This document shows positions 7,635 to 16,902 of a DNA stretch of 19,919 nt, one piece after another. Location: the NCBI GenBank assembly GCA_946479615.1, contig CAMLGR010000086.1, positions 1 through 19,919 on the forward strand, written 5' to 3'. The first letter of the stretch is position 1. Every line of letters starts with the position of its first letter. The position numbers and the translations under genes are program-made. The DNA comes from an uncultured Bacteroidota bacterium (lineage in GTDB: Bacteria > Bacteroidota > Bacteroidia > Chitinophagales > Chitinophagaceae). The notes under the pieces were generated by a model. That model did not search any database, was not told the origin of the DNA, and was given only the letters and a program-made list of their open reading frames with translations.

Positions 7635-9197
7635 TCAGCCGCCTCCCAGGACCAGCAATTTCTTTGTTTCAAATATCACTCCGTTGCTGAGGATAAAGCT
7701 GACGAAATAAGTGCCTGGAATCAATCCACGCATTTGTATAAAGGTGCGGCCATTTACTTTTTCTTCTCTTAGTTTTTGTCCCAATACATTCCAGATAACG
7801 ATTGTTTTTATCGGCAATGTTTTATACAAACTGATATTAAACAGGTCCGGTGTAGGATTCGGCCATAACAAAATATGATCAAGACCAGCCAATGGCCCAA
7901 CCAGCACCGTATCCGAATAAGCAGTCGACCCGGTATAAGGGATCAGTATCAAGCGATAATAGCTGATGCCTGTATAATTATTGGGATCATTCATGGTGTA
8001 ATTCAGATCTATATTGCTATACCCATTGATAGCCTTGGAAGGTACGCTTCCCACATCGTGAAAATCCGGTTCGTTGGCTAACCTGCGTTGAACGATAAAG
8101 GTCTTGATATTAACCTCCGGATTTGTTTTCCAGAATACTTTTACATTATTCCTGTCAAGACGATAAGCATTGAACCATAGAACAGTTTTTTCTGTGATCT
8201 CTTTACCCGTAAACTTGGTCAGGTATAAACTTCCCGGGATGCCCAGGAAAGAACGATTGTTCAATCCGCTTCCGGTAAGAGAAATGCCTGTAGTAAGGGT
8301 GCCGGACAAAGGGCTTACCCGCGCCGAATCGAGATCCCAATTGTCATTCCTGTAAGCTGATATATACGAGTATTGTCTGTTTTGAGTAAACAGGCTGCCT
8401 TCATCGCTATTGAGGTGTTGTAGCTGTATATCTGCAGGATCAAAACCGGGACGAAAACGTTTTCCCACCAGCCAGGTTTTATTGATGCTTTCATTAATAT
8501 AGACATTGCCGGTACTACCATTCAAACGTGTACTATCGAATACGGATATAAAATAGTCATCACTAAAATTAGAACTGGAACGAACAGCAGCCGGAGTATA
8601 AGCGTTATCATGACTGCCTAATGGAAATACAACAAGGCCATCCTGCTTTTTGATATTCTCTCTTATTAATAATCCACTGCCGGCCTGATTACCCGTAACA
8701 AAAAATCGGGTGGAATCATAATTCGAAATAGTACCTGGATTTTTATTTCCCACTACCATGATCTGGTCATTGAGATAAATATGACCTTTTTCAAAACTGA
8801 TCTCGTTCCTGACTTTTGAACTTCCGTTCAGTAGCTCTATACCTGCATTATTCTGAATCTTGATATGAGGAAAAGAAGGCCCTGCTACAGCTGCTGCATT
8901 ATAACCTCCGATTACCTGCTGACGACCGCTATCGGATAAAAACCGGATCCAGCCGCCATCACCGGTAGTGCCGGCGCCTGCATTGCTTTCATCATTGATT
9001 TGTGCCAGTGGATCATTCTCCCATTGTTTGCCGGAAAAGTTAACATAGGCTTTTTTGCCAACACCCAGGTTTCCCTGATTGATGACATTGGAGAAAATAG
9101 TAGATGAATCACCGATAAAGAAGATCTTGCCGGCCTTGGGTACAAAAAATCCTTTTTGAGCAGCAACTATTTCAGCTGATCCTGTAAGCAGGAGCAA
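7635..9197 (-). CDS. exported protein with C-terminal T9SS sorting domain
   Basis: A surface or secreted protein of about 520 residues. The last 82 residues (from about 439) form a type A T9SS sorting domain, with LLWPNPTPDLFNISL, the IWNVLGQKLREEKVNGRT segment and the terminal KKLLVLGGG. The body is rich in beta strand and turn residues (N, S, G) with no catalytic motif I recognise. The only canonical start is TTG at 9197, giving LLLTGSAEIVAA as an incomplete signal peptide. The frame stays open upstream to a TAA at 9243-9245 and encodes ICRKLYHIITLLLLLTGSAE, a textbook signal peptide n-region and core, but with no ATG, GTG or TTG in front of it. Translation may start at ATC (9228-9233) or a base may be wrong. 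It is last in a leftward operon of exported proteins. Confidence 0.85.
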   Translation of the reverse strand: MLLLTGSAEIVAAQKGFFVPKAGKIFFIGDSSTIFSNVINQGNLGVGKKAYVNFSGKQWENDPLAQINDESNAGAGTTGDGGWIRFLSDSGRQQVIGGYNAAAVAGPSFPHIKIQNNAGIELLNGSSKVRNEISFEKGHIYLNDQIMVVGNKNPGTISNYDSTRFFVTGNQAGSGLLIRENIKKQDGLVVFPLGSHDNAYTPAAVRSSSNFSDDYFISVFDSTRLNGSTGNVYINESINKTWLVGKRFRPGFDPADIQLQHLNSDEGSLFTQNRQYSYISAYRNDNWDLDSARVSPLSGTLTTGISLTGSGLNNRSFLGIPGSLYLTKFTGKEITEKTVLWFNAYRLDRNNVKVFWKTNPEVNIKTFIVQRRLANEPDFHDVGSVPSKAINGYSNIDLNYTMNDPNNYTGISYYRLILIPYTGSTAYSDTVLVGPLAGLDHILLWPNPTPDLFNISLYKTLPIKTIVIWNVLGQKLREEKVNGRTFIQMRGLIPGTYFVSFILSNGVIFETKKLLVLGGG

Positions 9198-9255
9198 TAA
9201 AGTAATAATATGATATAATTTCCTGCAGATGATCGATTCGTTTTAAATAAATGTA

Positions 9256-11400
9256 TCAGTTTCCTTCTACGCGGATATAAATTTTTGTCGCTGTATTGGT
9301 ATGCGCTTCCAGTCCTTCCACGTTACCTCCCAATACTACTGTAGTCAATTTACTTTCTAAAACCCGTATTACAATTTGTGTAGTTGTATTACTCGTAACC
9401 ATAGCGATCGGTGCATTGGTAGCATCCGTGCCGCCCTTGGTAGTTAGTGTAATATTGACAATCGAAGAGAAAGCTACATTGGTTGGGATGGTTACCGTTT
9501 GCGTACCTGTACCGGTATTAGCGACTTCTGCCAGCCAAACTTTAGTGATACCATCAACAGTGGCTGTACCACCATTGGCACCACCCGTATAATATACCGG
9601 TGCTTTGGCCTTTACTACGTTTCCATTGGCATCGACGCCTAACGTCGCGGCACCCGTTGTACTTGCTGATGCTGATGTCAGGTTCTCCATTCTCACGCCG
9701 GACACATCAGTAGTGCCTGATTTCACATGCAAAATTGAAGTGGGAGTGGTAGTACCAATTCCCACATTTCCTGTACCATCGATGCGAAGACGTTCATTGG
9801 TATTACTGTATCCACCGGTAAAAAAACGAAGACTTTTTGAAGTCGTGGCATTGCCAATGACAAAATCATTACCTGTACTATAGAGGTATGCATTGTTGAT
9901 ACCTCCAATTACAGGATACGTGCTATTGGTGAAGCCGCTCGAGTTGATGCCCATGTCAATGTACTTTGTACCTTCATCGCCGTTATCTGCTGTAGCAACA
10001 ATGTCAGAACTGGCATTACTTCCATTAGACCGGTTTTGCACGTTTATTTGTAAATAGTTATTGATAGTTCCTTTACCTGTCATCAGGTTGTAAGAATCGG
10101 TAACACCGGCATCGATCAATAATTTTTCAGGATTACCTGAGTTAAAGGCATTCGAACCAATAGCCATACGACCACTTTGCAAACGCATCATTTCAGACAT
10201 GCCGGTGAGATAATTATAGCTCTTGAAAACGATCGGCTCATTACCATCATCTCCGGTGATAAATTCAAATCCGCCATCATTATTGGTACCTGTTGCTCCA
10301 AATTCAAAATAATCAGTACCGGCAGAACTTCCTTTTGTACGGAAGTTGCCGCTGGCATCAACGTAAATCTTAGGCTTATAGAACTGTGCGGCAGGAGCAT
10401 AGAACTGCACAGCTGATTTCATTTGTAATACCTGTTCATCCGGGTCTGTATAATCCGTATAGCTTTGAACCAGGCCAAGCGTCTGCCTTCTGCCCATTTC
10501 GGCATAAGGACTGTTATTTGATTTTAAAACAAGGGGTTTGTCGTCAGTTGTTCCGAGAAAGCTGGTCCCTGCAACTGTATTGGAATTGCCCGTCAATCCC
10601 CAGGTATTGGCAGTGGTAACAGAAGAAGATATTTGCCCCGTAGCAGGATTATAGGTGATGCCGGTGCCGGCACTGAAAAGACTTTTTACTTTTACATGGA
10701 AACTGGAAATATTAGTGGTATCTATAGTTGTAAGAAAAGAGGGAGTAAAATTTACCCATTTGGTTCCATTGTATTGAAGTAATTGCCCGTTGGCAGGTGT
10801 TGTAATCGTTATATCTGATAAGCCAGACAATAAAGGATTGATCCAGGAAGGTGCGGTACCTGCTCCATTTGAACGTAATACATAACCTGTTGTACCGGCA
10901 TTGTTGGAAGGCATGAATGCACCACTAAGGTTCATGTTGCCGTTCACATCTAATTTTTGCAAGGGGTTATTGGTACCGATACCTACATTACCACCGGAAA
11001 GAATGCGCATTCTTTCTGTATTGTTGGTAATAAAAGGAAGATCGAAGTTGTCGGTAGTACCAAACGTCTTCACGCTTCCGTTACTGTTGCCATTAATGCT
11101 CCAGAAAGCTGCCAGCAGGTTGGAAGAGGTCAATGCTTTCCAATAGCCGCCGCTGCGCACCATCAGCTGCGCAGACGGCTGGTGAAAGATCACCATGCCA
11201 TCCGGCGGCGTGAGTGTATTTATGAGTGTCGTGTCAGTGATCCGGGGGAACAACAATCCCTGGTTGTCGGATTCCAGCTCCAGTACGGCTGATTTTCGTA
11301 GCGTATACGGATTTTTTCCAAGGTGTAACTGTTGGGAAAAACCTATCACACTTAACATCAGCAAGACCGTTGCTACTCCAACGTGTTTCGCAATACGCAT
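9256..11400 (-). CDS. exported tail-fibre-like beta-repeat protein, 714 aa
   Basis: An exported protein with a signal peptide (MRIAKHVGVATVLLMLSVIG, cut near FSQ). Residues about 25-100 match the start of the neighbouring 549-aa protein (SAVLELESDNQGLLFPR, then NTLTPPDGMVIF). Short modules then recur that resemble phage tail fibres and similar fibrous proteins: RMRILSGGNVGIGTNNPLQK at about 131-149 and RLRIDGTGNVGIGTTTP ending at about 553. The C-terminal 110 residues are a Thr/Val-rich beta domain (TVTIPTNVAFSSIVNITLTT) ending KIYIRVEGN. No S74 chaperone peptidase and no T9SS sorting domain are visible. It follows the 549-aa gene by 39 bp and precedes the T9SS protein by only a few tens of bases. 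A surface fibre or adhesin role is inferred. Confidence 0.85.
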   Translation of the reverse strand: MRIAKHVGVATVLLMLSVIGFSQQLHLGKNPYTLRKSAVLELESDNQGLLFPRITDTTLINTLTPPDGMVIFHQPSAQLMVRSGGYWKALTSSNLLAAFWSINGNSNGSVKTFGTTDNFDLPFITNNTERMRILSGGNVGIGTNNPLQKLDVNGNMNLSGAFMPSNNAGTTGYVLRSNGAGTAPSWINPLLSGLSDITITTPANGQLLQYNGTKWVNFTPSFLTTIDTTNISSFHVKVKSLFSAGTGITYNPATGQISSSVTTANTWGLTGNSNTVAGTSFLGTTDDKPLVLKSNNSPYAEMGRRQTLGLVQSYTDYTDPDEQVLQMKSAVQFYAPAAQFYKPKIYVDASGNFRTKGSSAGTDYFEFGATGTNNDGGFEFITGDDGNEPIVFKSYNYLTGMSEMMRLQSGRMAIGSNAFNSGNPEKLLIDAGVTDSYNLMTGKGTINNYLQINVQNRSNGSNASSDIVATADNGDEGTKYIDMGINSSGFTNSTYPVIGGINNAYLYSTGNDFVIGNATTSKSLRFFTGGYSNTNERLRIDGTGNVGIGTTTPTSILHVKSGTTDVSGVRMENLTSASASTTGAATLGVDANGNVVKAKAPVYYTGGANGGTATVDGITKVWLAEVANTGTGTQTVTIPTNVAFSSIVNITLTTKGGTDATNAPIAMVTSNTTTQIVIRVLESKLTTVVLGGNVEGLEAHTNTATKIYIRVEGN

Positions 11401-11439
11401 GGGTACTATGCTTTTGGCATGACCGTTCGATAAGGTTTC

Positions 11440-13089
11440 TTACTTCTTTATGATATACCAGTTGCTGCCATCTGTCTGAACTGTTACATAGGTCCAGTCA
11501 TTATAGATTTTATAGGAAGAACCACCATCAATGGTCCCTGAAGCTGGATTTATCGTTAATTCTTTATCAATACCACCGGAACCGATTTTCTTGATCGTGT
11601 AGATACGACCGGCAAAGTTAGTAGCAGTTGGTAAAGTAAGGATGATAGCATTGCCTGTAGTATTTGCCAGGATGGTGTTATCATCACCGGTCAATGTATA
11701 ATCGGCGGCAATTGTTTTGATCGCCATTGCTACAGAACCATCGATCTGCATAGTTGAATTGGCTGCACCTGCGCTACCGACAATTATAGCTTTTGCGGCG
11801 GATACGCTGTCCTGGAAATTCTTTGTTCCGGCAAATGTTTGTGTAGCGGTTGTTACCACGCCACGTGCACCGGTGCCGGCATCAGGTATATTTAATAATA
11901 CCGAATCAGTTCCATTGGTCGTTACTGTCAGGTCGGTTCCGGCATTACGGAAGCCAACAACCTGGGCGGTATCACGGTTGCCATTGATACTGCGGATCGC
12001 ATTACCAAAAGCAGCAGAACTTACCTGTCTTTTCTGGATCAATCCATTATTGATAACAAGTACGGAATCTACTGAACTGTTGTCGGCAACATTGTTCAGG
12101 GTAAGTGTACCATTAGCAGTCACATTGTTATTAAAGGTCTTGTCACCACCAAAAGTTTGTGCATCTGCTGTAACGATACCGGGATGGGTTGCATCAGCAG
12201 GATGTAAAACAATGGTGCGTGAAGTGCTGTCGGCTGTAATGGTAGCACCATTTACATCAGGTGTAGTAGCTACAGCACCGATAATGATGGTTTGAATACC
12301 ACTCTGAATTTTTTGCCAGTCTGTATAAGTCAGGAAACCATAAGGTTTGTTGGCGGAAGAACCATTCTGAACAGGCAAATGGATAGCGATAGTACTATCA
12401 GCTATGCGGTTCTCCACTTTTACAGAATCTTCTGAAGTGCTGGCATCGGCAGTAATAGAAAGTGTTTGCTTTTGAATGCCGTTGATCGCTTTGATGGCAT
12501 TTTCAAAAGAAGAGGATGACATCGTTCTTTTGTAAACAGAACCATCTGCTGCGAGGACCAATACATCCAGTTCGGTAGTACCAGCGGCAAGATTTTCCAA
12601 TTTAACGCTACCATCGACATTCAATTTGGCCGTAGGATTAGCTGTACCGATACCGATATTACCATTGGAGCTAATGCGGAGTTGTTCTGCATTATTGGTT
12701 TTCATCACCAATGGTTTTCCATCTACGGTTCCGATAAAATTGGCAGTTGAATCAGTGCCGGTATTACCGGACAATGACCAGTTGGAGCTTGCTTCACCGA
12801 GATCGGCAATCTTTTTCCAGTGACCGTTGCTGCGGAGGCGTAAACTGTTATCGGAATTCAGGTAAATGATCATACCATCGGGAGGTGTCAGGGCATTGAT
12901 ACCGGTAGTATCAGCAAGACGTGGCAAAAGCAAGCCTTGGCGGGTGCTTTCTAACTCGAGGATGGATGATTTTTGAATACTGGTAGGGTTATCACCTACT
13001 TTAAGCTGAGCGTTCACCATTACGGTCGAACTAATCAGCAGGAAAAGAACTAGTAAAACCTTGCGGCTACTGAGTGTAGTAATGTTCAT
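11440..13089 (-). CDS. exported tail-fibre-like beta-repeat protein, 549 aa
   Basis: An exported protein with a signal peptide (VLLVLFLLISSTVMVNAQ, residues 11-28). The N-terminal module is shared with the 714-aa neighbour (SSILELESTRQGLLLPRLAD, then ALTPPDGMIIY). A tail-fibre-like motif follows (LRISSNGNIGIGTANPTAKL at about 137-156). Internal repeats occur: residues about 174-205 and 339-371 are similar (VLVLAADGSVYKRTMSSSSF against VLVINNGLIQKRQVSSAAF), and GIVTADAQTFGGDKTF (304-319) resembles GVVTTATQTFAGTKNF (410-425). The C-terminal 90 residues (YTLTGDDNTILANT, then LTLPTATNFAGRIYTIKKIG, ending SNWYIIKK) form a beta domain seen in many bacterial and phage fibre proteins. First gene of a leftward three-gene operon. 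Function is inferred as a surface fibre. Confidence 0.85.
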   Translation of the reverse strand: MNITTLSSRKVLLVLFLLISSTVMVNAQLKVGDNPTSIQKSSILELESTRQGLLLPRLADTTGINALTPPDGMIIYLNSDNSLRLRSNGHWKKIADLGEASSNWSLSGNTGTDSTANFIGTVDGKPLVMKTNNAEQLRISSNGNIGIGTANPTAKLNVDGSVKLENLAAGTTELDVLVLAADGSVYKRTMSSSSFENAIKAINGIQKQTLSITADASTSEDSVKVENRIADSTIAIHLPVQNGSSANKPYGFLTYTDWQKIQSGIQTIIIGAVATTPDVNGATITADSTSRTIVLHPADATHPGIVTADAQTFGGDKTFNNNVTANGTLTLNNVADNSSVDSVLVINNGLIQKRQVSSAAFGNAIRSINGNRDTAQVVGFRNAGTDLTVTTNGTDSVLLNIPDAGTGARGVVTTATQTFAGTKNFQDSVSAAKAIIVGSAGAANSTMQIDGSVAMAIKTIAADYTLTGDDNTILANTTGNAIILTLPTATNFAGRIYTIKKIGSGGIDKELTINPASGTIDGGSSYKIYNDWTYVTVQTDGSNWYIIKK

Positions 13090-13370
13090 ACAGTGTGGAT
13101 TTAATATTTAGTTTTTCAAATCGGTATTGGATTGTTAAATCGAAAGAGCAAAGAACGCAATACGGATCTTTTAATTAAATAACAATGAACGTTAATCTGT
13201 TGTAGGAAATTTCGAAACCGGAGAGTAGTTTTAAAACTTACAGAAATACACATACAATTCTGGAAGAAAAAATACTTAAGTGCAGAAAGATTTATAAAAT
13301 CGATTTGCTACTGGCGGCTTGATCAATTATTGAGAAGAAGGGTTTAGTTGACAAAAGTCAAGTAAAAAAG

Positions 13371-15899
13371 TTATACAACTCTTCCCATAAAAGGATCACT
13401 CTTTCCGGGTTTACCGGTTTCAACGCGGCCGGCATATCTTTTTTCGAAATAGGTATTGCCTTTTACCTGTACGGAAAAATCGTACCAGTTGTAACTTTTG
13501 GAAAGATCGAGTTTAATTGTTGATACGCTTCCGGCAGCAAGCGTTTGCGAACGCTTTTTGGTCTTATAAGCGTTATCAGTCACTTCAATGATTTCGGCCT
13601 GCTGGCTTTTATTCGTTACTTCTATGATAATATTACCTGTGATTTTTCTGGAGCTGGCAACAACCGGCTCATATAAAACTTTTATGGCTACAGCCGGATC
13701 GTGTTCATCACCTTTTAATTCCCTGAAAAAACCATTAGGTCCGTATACTCTTAAATGATACTGGTTGTTTTCAAAATCACCAAGTGGCCAGGTATCTTTC
13801 AATGTATCGCCGGCTGATACGGCATAATTCCATGTTCTGACAGCTTCCTGTTGATAAGTGCCGGGCGCATATACAGTAAAAGGTGATCCTGCTGCAGCAC
13901 CAGCAAATACATTATTACCGGCATGAAATGATAATTCGATACTCTTTCTATCATCACTTAGTTTGCCATCTGCGTATAATTCATAGGGGAGCGCGCAGGA
14001 TGAACGGATACCCGTTTCCTGTGATGGCAACAGATCAGTATTATGCGGTTGTTTTTTGATAGCATCGATATCTTCAACGCTTAACTTTTTAAAATCGGAA
14101 GGCGGATTTTTAAATTGAGCTTTGTGAATGCTTTCTATAAATTCATCTCTTTCCAGGAATTCAGGATTATTGATCTTCTCCCCGTTATAAGGTCTGAATA
14201 CAGAACTAAGATCACCACATACAGTACGGCGCCAGGAACTGATATTCGATTCTTCTATCTTCTTATTTTTTTTATGGGTCAGGAATTTTTCCAGGAATTG
14301 TAAACACGATGTATGATCAAATACTTCTGAATTAACCCAGCCGCCACGGCTCCAGGGAGAAGCGATCACTAAGGGCACACGATACCCGAGACCAACAGAA
14401 CTTTCCCTTGCCTGATCCTTTATTGATTGCTGATCCGCATTGCTAACATAATCTACACCCGTATGGATCGATGCTGATACCATACCTGTTCCTTTTTTTT
14501 CCGGATGTGGTGCTGTAAAAGGAGGTACATGATCGAAATAGCCATCATTCTCATCATAGGTAAGAATGAAAATCGTTTTTTTCCAGACTTCAGGATTCTT
14601 TGTAAGTATATCTATTACTTCACTGATATACCAGGCACCGTACCAGGTGGAAGCCGGATGATCCGAAAAATTTTCGGGTGCTACGATCCAGGAAACAGCA
14701 GGAAGTGTTCCATTGTTTACATCTTCCCGGAATTCGTGTAGAATATCACCTTTTGGTACTTTAACAGTACGTTCCGTATCTCCATCTTTATAAGTAAGAT
14801 CGGCGAGCTGGTGATAGAAAGGATCTTTGCGATTGGTAGAAAATGCTTTCTGGTGTAAGTTCTTCTGACGTGGCGATAGCTTTTCGTAATTCTCTTTGGT
14901 ATATAATTTTTGATCCTCGCTATTTGCCGCTATTCTTTTTTTAATCCACTGGATTTCTTTTTTTACTTTATCCGCTTCTTTGCTATCATTCTGTAATGAA
15001 GGAAGTTTATCTTCTCTTGTTTTTAATGAGGCCGCCAGTTGCAGGGCTTCTTTGGGAAGATTGGCAATATATTCAGGAGACATTTTTACATTATACTGTG
15101 TAAAATACTCGATCGGGTTATCTCCGAAATTGGCAAGCCATCCATCTTCTTCGCCTTCAAATCCAACTCCTGCACCGATCTCGTTCTGGTAGATTTTCCA
15201 CGATACATCATGATCTTCGAGCCGTTCAGGAAACGTGGTCCAGTCCACCATCGTATTATAGTCAGCATCTTCATTCCATACCCTTGCTATTGCATCGGCG
15301 GTTTGTTTTTCCCGGATGGTGCCCGTCCAGAAATATAAACGGTTCGGTGTAGTACCTGTAAGGGAAGAACAAAAATGCTGATCACATACAGTAAAGGCAT
15401 CTGCCAATGAATAATAAAAAGGAATGTCTTTCCTGCTGTAAAAGCCCATTGTCAGTGGCATGGCTGCATATTCCTTCTGGCCCGATGGTTTTGAATCCAG
15501 CCATTTATCATATTTGCCATGATTCCTTGCATCTACCTGGTTCGCCCATGAGTGGGGCAGGGAATTCATCCAGGTGACTTTGGTATCTTTTATATCAAAA
15601 CGGAATGGAGCGTAAGTTTCACCGGCCTTATTGGTTTGCAGCCATACAGGATTTTTATCGGGAAGCGATATCGCCCGGGGATCATTAAAACCACGAACAC
15701 CCTGTAAAGTGCCATAAGTATGATCGAAAGACCGGTTTTCCTGCATCAGGAAAACAATATGCTCGGCATCCAGGTAGGTACTGCCGGGAGCAGGATTGAT
15801 CGCCAATGCTTTTGCAACGGAAGCGGGTAATGCATGGAATAATGCGCCACCTGCTGATAACATAGATGCTTTCTTCAAAAAATCTCTCCGGGTATCCAT
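13371..15899 (-). CDS. phosphocholine-specific phospholipase C, Tat-exported
   Basis: An 842-residue non-haemolytic-type phospholipase C that cleaves phosphatidylcholine (often also sphingomyelin) to diacylglycerol or ceramide and phosphocholine. The N-terminus has a twin-arginine signal (RRDFLKKASMLSAGGALFHA), so it is folded before export. The phosphoesterase domain spans about 45-545: MQENRSFDHTYG with E54 and N55, SLTGTTPNR at 179-187 containing the likely nucleophilic threonine, SDHP at 412-415, and metal-site residues in YDENDGYFDH at 448-457. The charged helical insert at about 275-355 is a feature I recall in this family. The C-terminal part carries two DUF756-type beta domains, from about 635 to the end. 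It stands alone, divergent from the HAD gene. The family is well recognised; the natural substrate in this organism is uncertain. Confidence 0.95.
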   Translation of the reverse strand: MDTRRDFLKKASMLSAGGALFHALPASVAKALAINPAPGSTYLDAEHIVFLMQENRSFDHTYGTLQGVRGFNDPRAISLPDKNPVWLQTNKAGETYAPFRFDIKDTKVTWMNSLPHSWANQVDARNHGKYDKWLDSKPSGQKEYAAMPLTMGFYSRKDIPFYYSLADAFTVCDQHFCSSLTGTTPNRLYFWTGTIREKQTADAIARVWNEDADYNTMVDWTTFPERLEDHDVSWKIYQNEIGAGVGFEGEEDGWLANFGDNPIEYFTQYNVKMSPEYIANLPKEALQLAASLKTREDKLPSLQNDSKEADKVKKEIQWIKKRIAANSEDQKLYTKENYEKLSPRQKNLHQKAFSTNRKDPFYHQLADLTYKDGDTERTVKVPKGDILHEFREDVNNGTLPAVSWIVAPENFSDHPASTWYGAWYISEVIDILTKNPEVWKKTIFILTYDENDGYFDHVPPFTAPHPEKKGTGMVSASIHTGVDYVSNADQQSIKDQARESSVGLGYRVPLVIASPWSRGGWVNSEVFDHTSCLQFLEKFLTHKKNKKIEESNISSWRRTVCGDLSSVFRPYNGEKINNPEFLERDEFIESIHKAQFKNPPSDFKKLSVEDIDAIKKQPHNTDLLPSQETGIRSSCALPYELYADGKLSDDRKSIELSFHAGNNVFAGAAAGSPFTVYAPGTYQQEAVRTWNYAVSAGDTLKDTWPLGDFENNQYHLRVYGPNGFFRELKGDEHDPAVAIKVLYEPVVASSRKITGNIIIEVTNKSQQAEIIEVTDNAYKTKKRSQTLAAGSVSTIKLDLSKSYNWYDFSVQVKGNTYFEKRYAGRVETGKPGKSDPFMGRVV

Positions 15900-16227
15900 G
15901 ATGTAGGAATTGTTTTGCTAAAAGTAACGGATAAAACGAAGGATGACCGGAAGTGGGGGAAAATTAAAAGGTTGGTAACATACGGTTCGGTAAGATTTAC
16001 CCGATGTCGTCAGCAAACGGCCGTCGGCTGTGCTCCATTGACAAGGCATGCGGCTAAAATTTTCATGTATTTCTTCTTCGGAATAAAAGAAGAAAGGCAG
16101 ATATTTGCAGGATATACCTAACGACTTCGCCATCAATTCATTTTTCCAGCCTTTGCCCTGCTATAAGAAAGATTCACCTTATTTTTAACCGGTAGTTACG
16201 TCAGTGCTACCCATCCTGCAGTCTAAT
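15900..16227. other. 328-bp divergent intergenic region
   Basis: This stretch separates the leftward phospholipase gene from the rightward HAD gene and should hold both promoters. Short reading frames on each strand here (about 70 codons) look like chance openings. TACTTTTA on the minus strand (15919-15926) matches 7 of 8 positions of the Bacteroidota -7 element for the phospholipase gene, and GATATTTG (16100-16107) does the same on the plus strand, but neither has a clear -33 partner. I see no RNA gene or repeat. Confidence 0.5.
15919..15926 (-). promoter_or_regulatory. possible -7 promoter element for the phospholipase gene
   Basis: On the minus strand this reads TACTTTTA followed by GC, a 7/8 match to TAnnTTTG and similar in form to the candidate at 5686 (both TAnnTTTAGC). 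It would leave a leader of roughly a dozen bases. No -33 element is evident. Confidence 0.25.
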
Positions 16228-16887
16228 ATGATACTGAATTCGAAAGCATTTATTTTTGATCTTAATGGTACGATGATCGATGATATGCATTACCATATCC
16301 GCGCCTGGTCCCGGATTTTGCATGATCTCGGTGCTAAAATGGATTATGAAGAAGTCAAAGCGGAATGCTATGGAAAAAACCATGAACTGCTGGACAGGGT
16401 CTTCCCGGGTCGTTTTACAGAAGCGGAAAAAGATAAAATGAGCATTGAAAAAGAAAATCAATATCAGGATGAATTCCGCCCTCACCTGCAACTGATCAGT
16501 GGCCTGAATCGCCTGCTGGAAGAAGCGAAAGAGAATAATATTAAAATGGCCATCGGTTCCGCCGCTATCCGTTATAATATCGATTTTGTGCTGGATGGAT
16601 TACATATCGGTCATTATTTCGATGCGATCATCAGTGCCGATGATGTAAAGATCAGTAAGCCGCATCCCGAAACCTACCTGAAATGCGCAGAGAAATTAGG
16701 TATTGCACCCAAAGATTGTATTGTCTTTGAAGATTCTCCCAAAGGAGTGGAATCAGCTGCCAATGCCGGCATGAAAGCCGTGGTGATTACGACCATGAGC
16801 ACACCGGATGAATTCAAAGAGTATGATAATATATTGGCGTTTGTGAGTGATTACAGGGATTTGAGTGTAGAGAAGATTTTTGCTTAA
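16228..16887 (+). CDS. HAD-superfamily phosphatase/phosphomutase, subfamily IA
   Basis: A 219-residue cytoplasmic hydrolase of the beta-phosphoglucomutase/phosphatase branch. Motif I is FDLNGTMID with nucleophile D11; the second position, usually aspartate and acting as acid/base (D-x-D), is asparagine (N13). Motif II is AIGSAA, motif III the lysine in SKPHPET, and motif IV FEDSPKGVESAANAGMKAV. An alpha-helical cap lies between motifs I and II (about 15-85). ATG 16228 gives the natural start MILNSKAFIFDLNG; a GTG at 16204 would add eight residues. Substrate is unknown, perhaps a sugar phosphate given the arabinose genes next door, but it is transcribed toward them and is not part of that operon. 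Confidence 0.88.
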   Translation: MILNSKAFIFDLNGTMIDDMHYHIRAWSRILHDLGAKMDYEEVKAECYGKNHELLDRVFPGRFTEAEKDKMSIEKENQYQDEFRPHLQLISGLNRLLEEAKENNIKMAIGSAAIRYNIDFVLDGLHIGHYFDAIISADDVKISKPHPETYLKCAEKLGIAPKDCIVFEDSPKGVESAANAGMKAVVITTMSTPDEFKEYDNILAFVSDYRDLSVEKIFA

Positions 16888-16902
16888 GCAGGGATGGATT
16901 AA

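Noticed and set aside
11717..12295. 192-codon open frame on the plus strand
   Set aside because: It is antisense to the 549-aa fibre gene; its Val/Ala/Pro-rich sequence is what the opposite strand of Thr/Asn/Gly-rich repeats gives, with no family resemblance.
7635..13089. Prophage tail module
   Set aside because: The fibre-like proteins carry signal peptides, and no capsid, terminase, tail tube, lysis or integrase gene is nearby.
13348..13361. TTGAC-AAAA-GTCAA hairpin after the phospholipase gene
   Set aside because: The stem is only 5 bp and AT-rich, with no T-run on the transcribed side; too weak to call a terminator.
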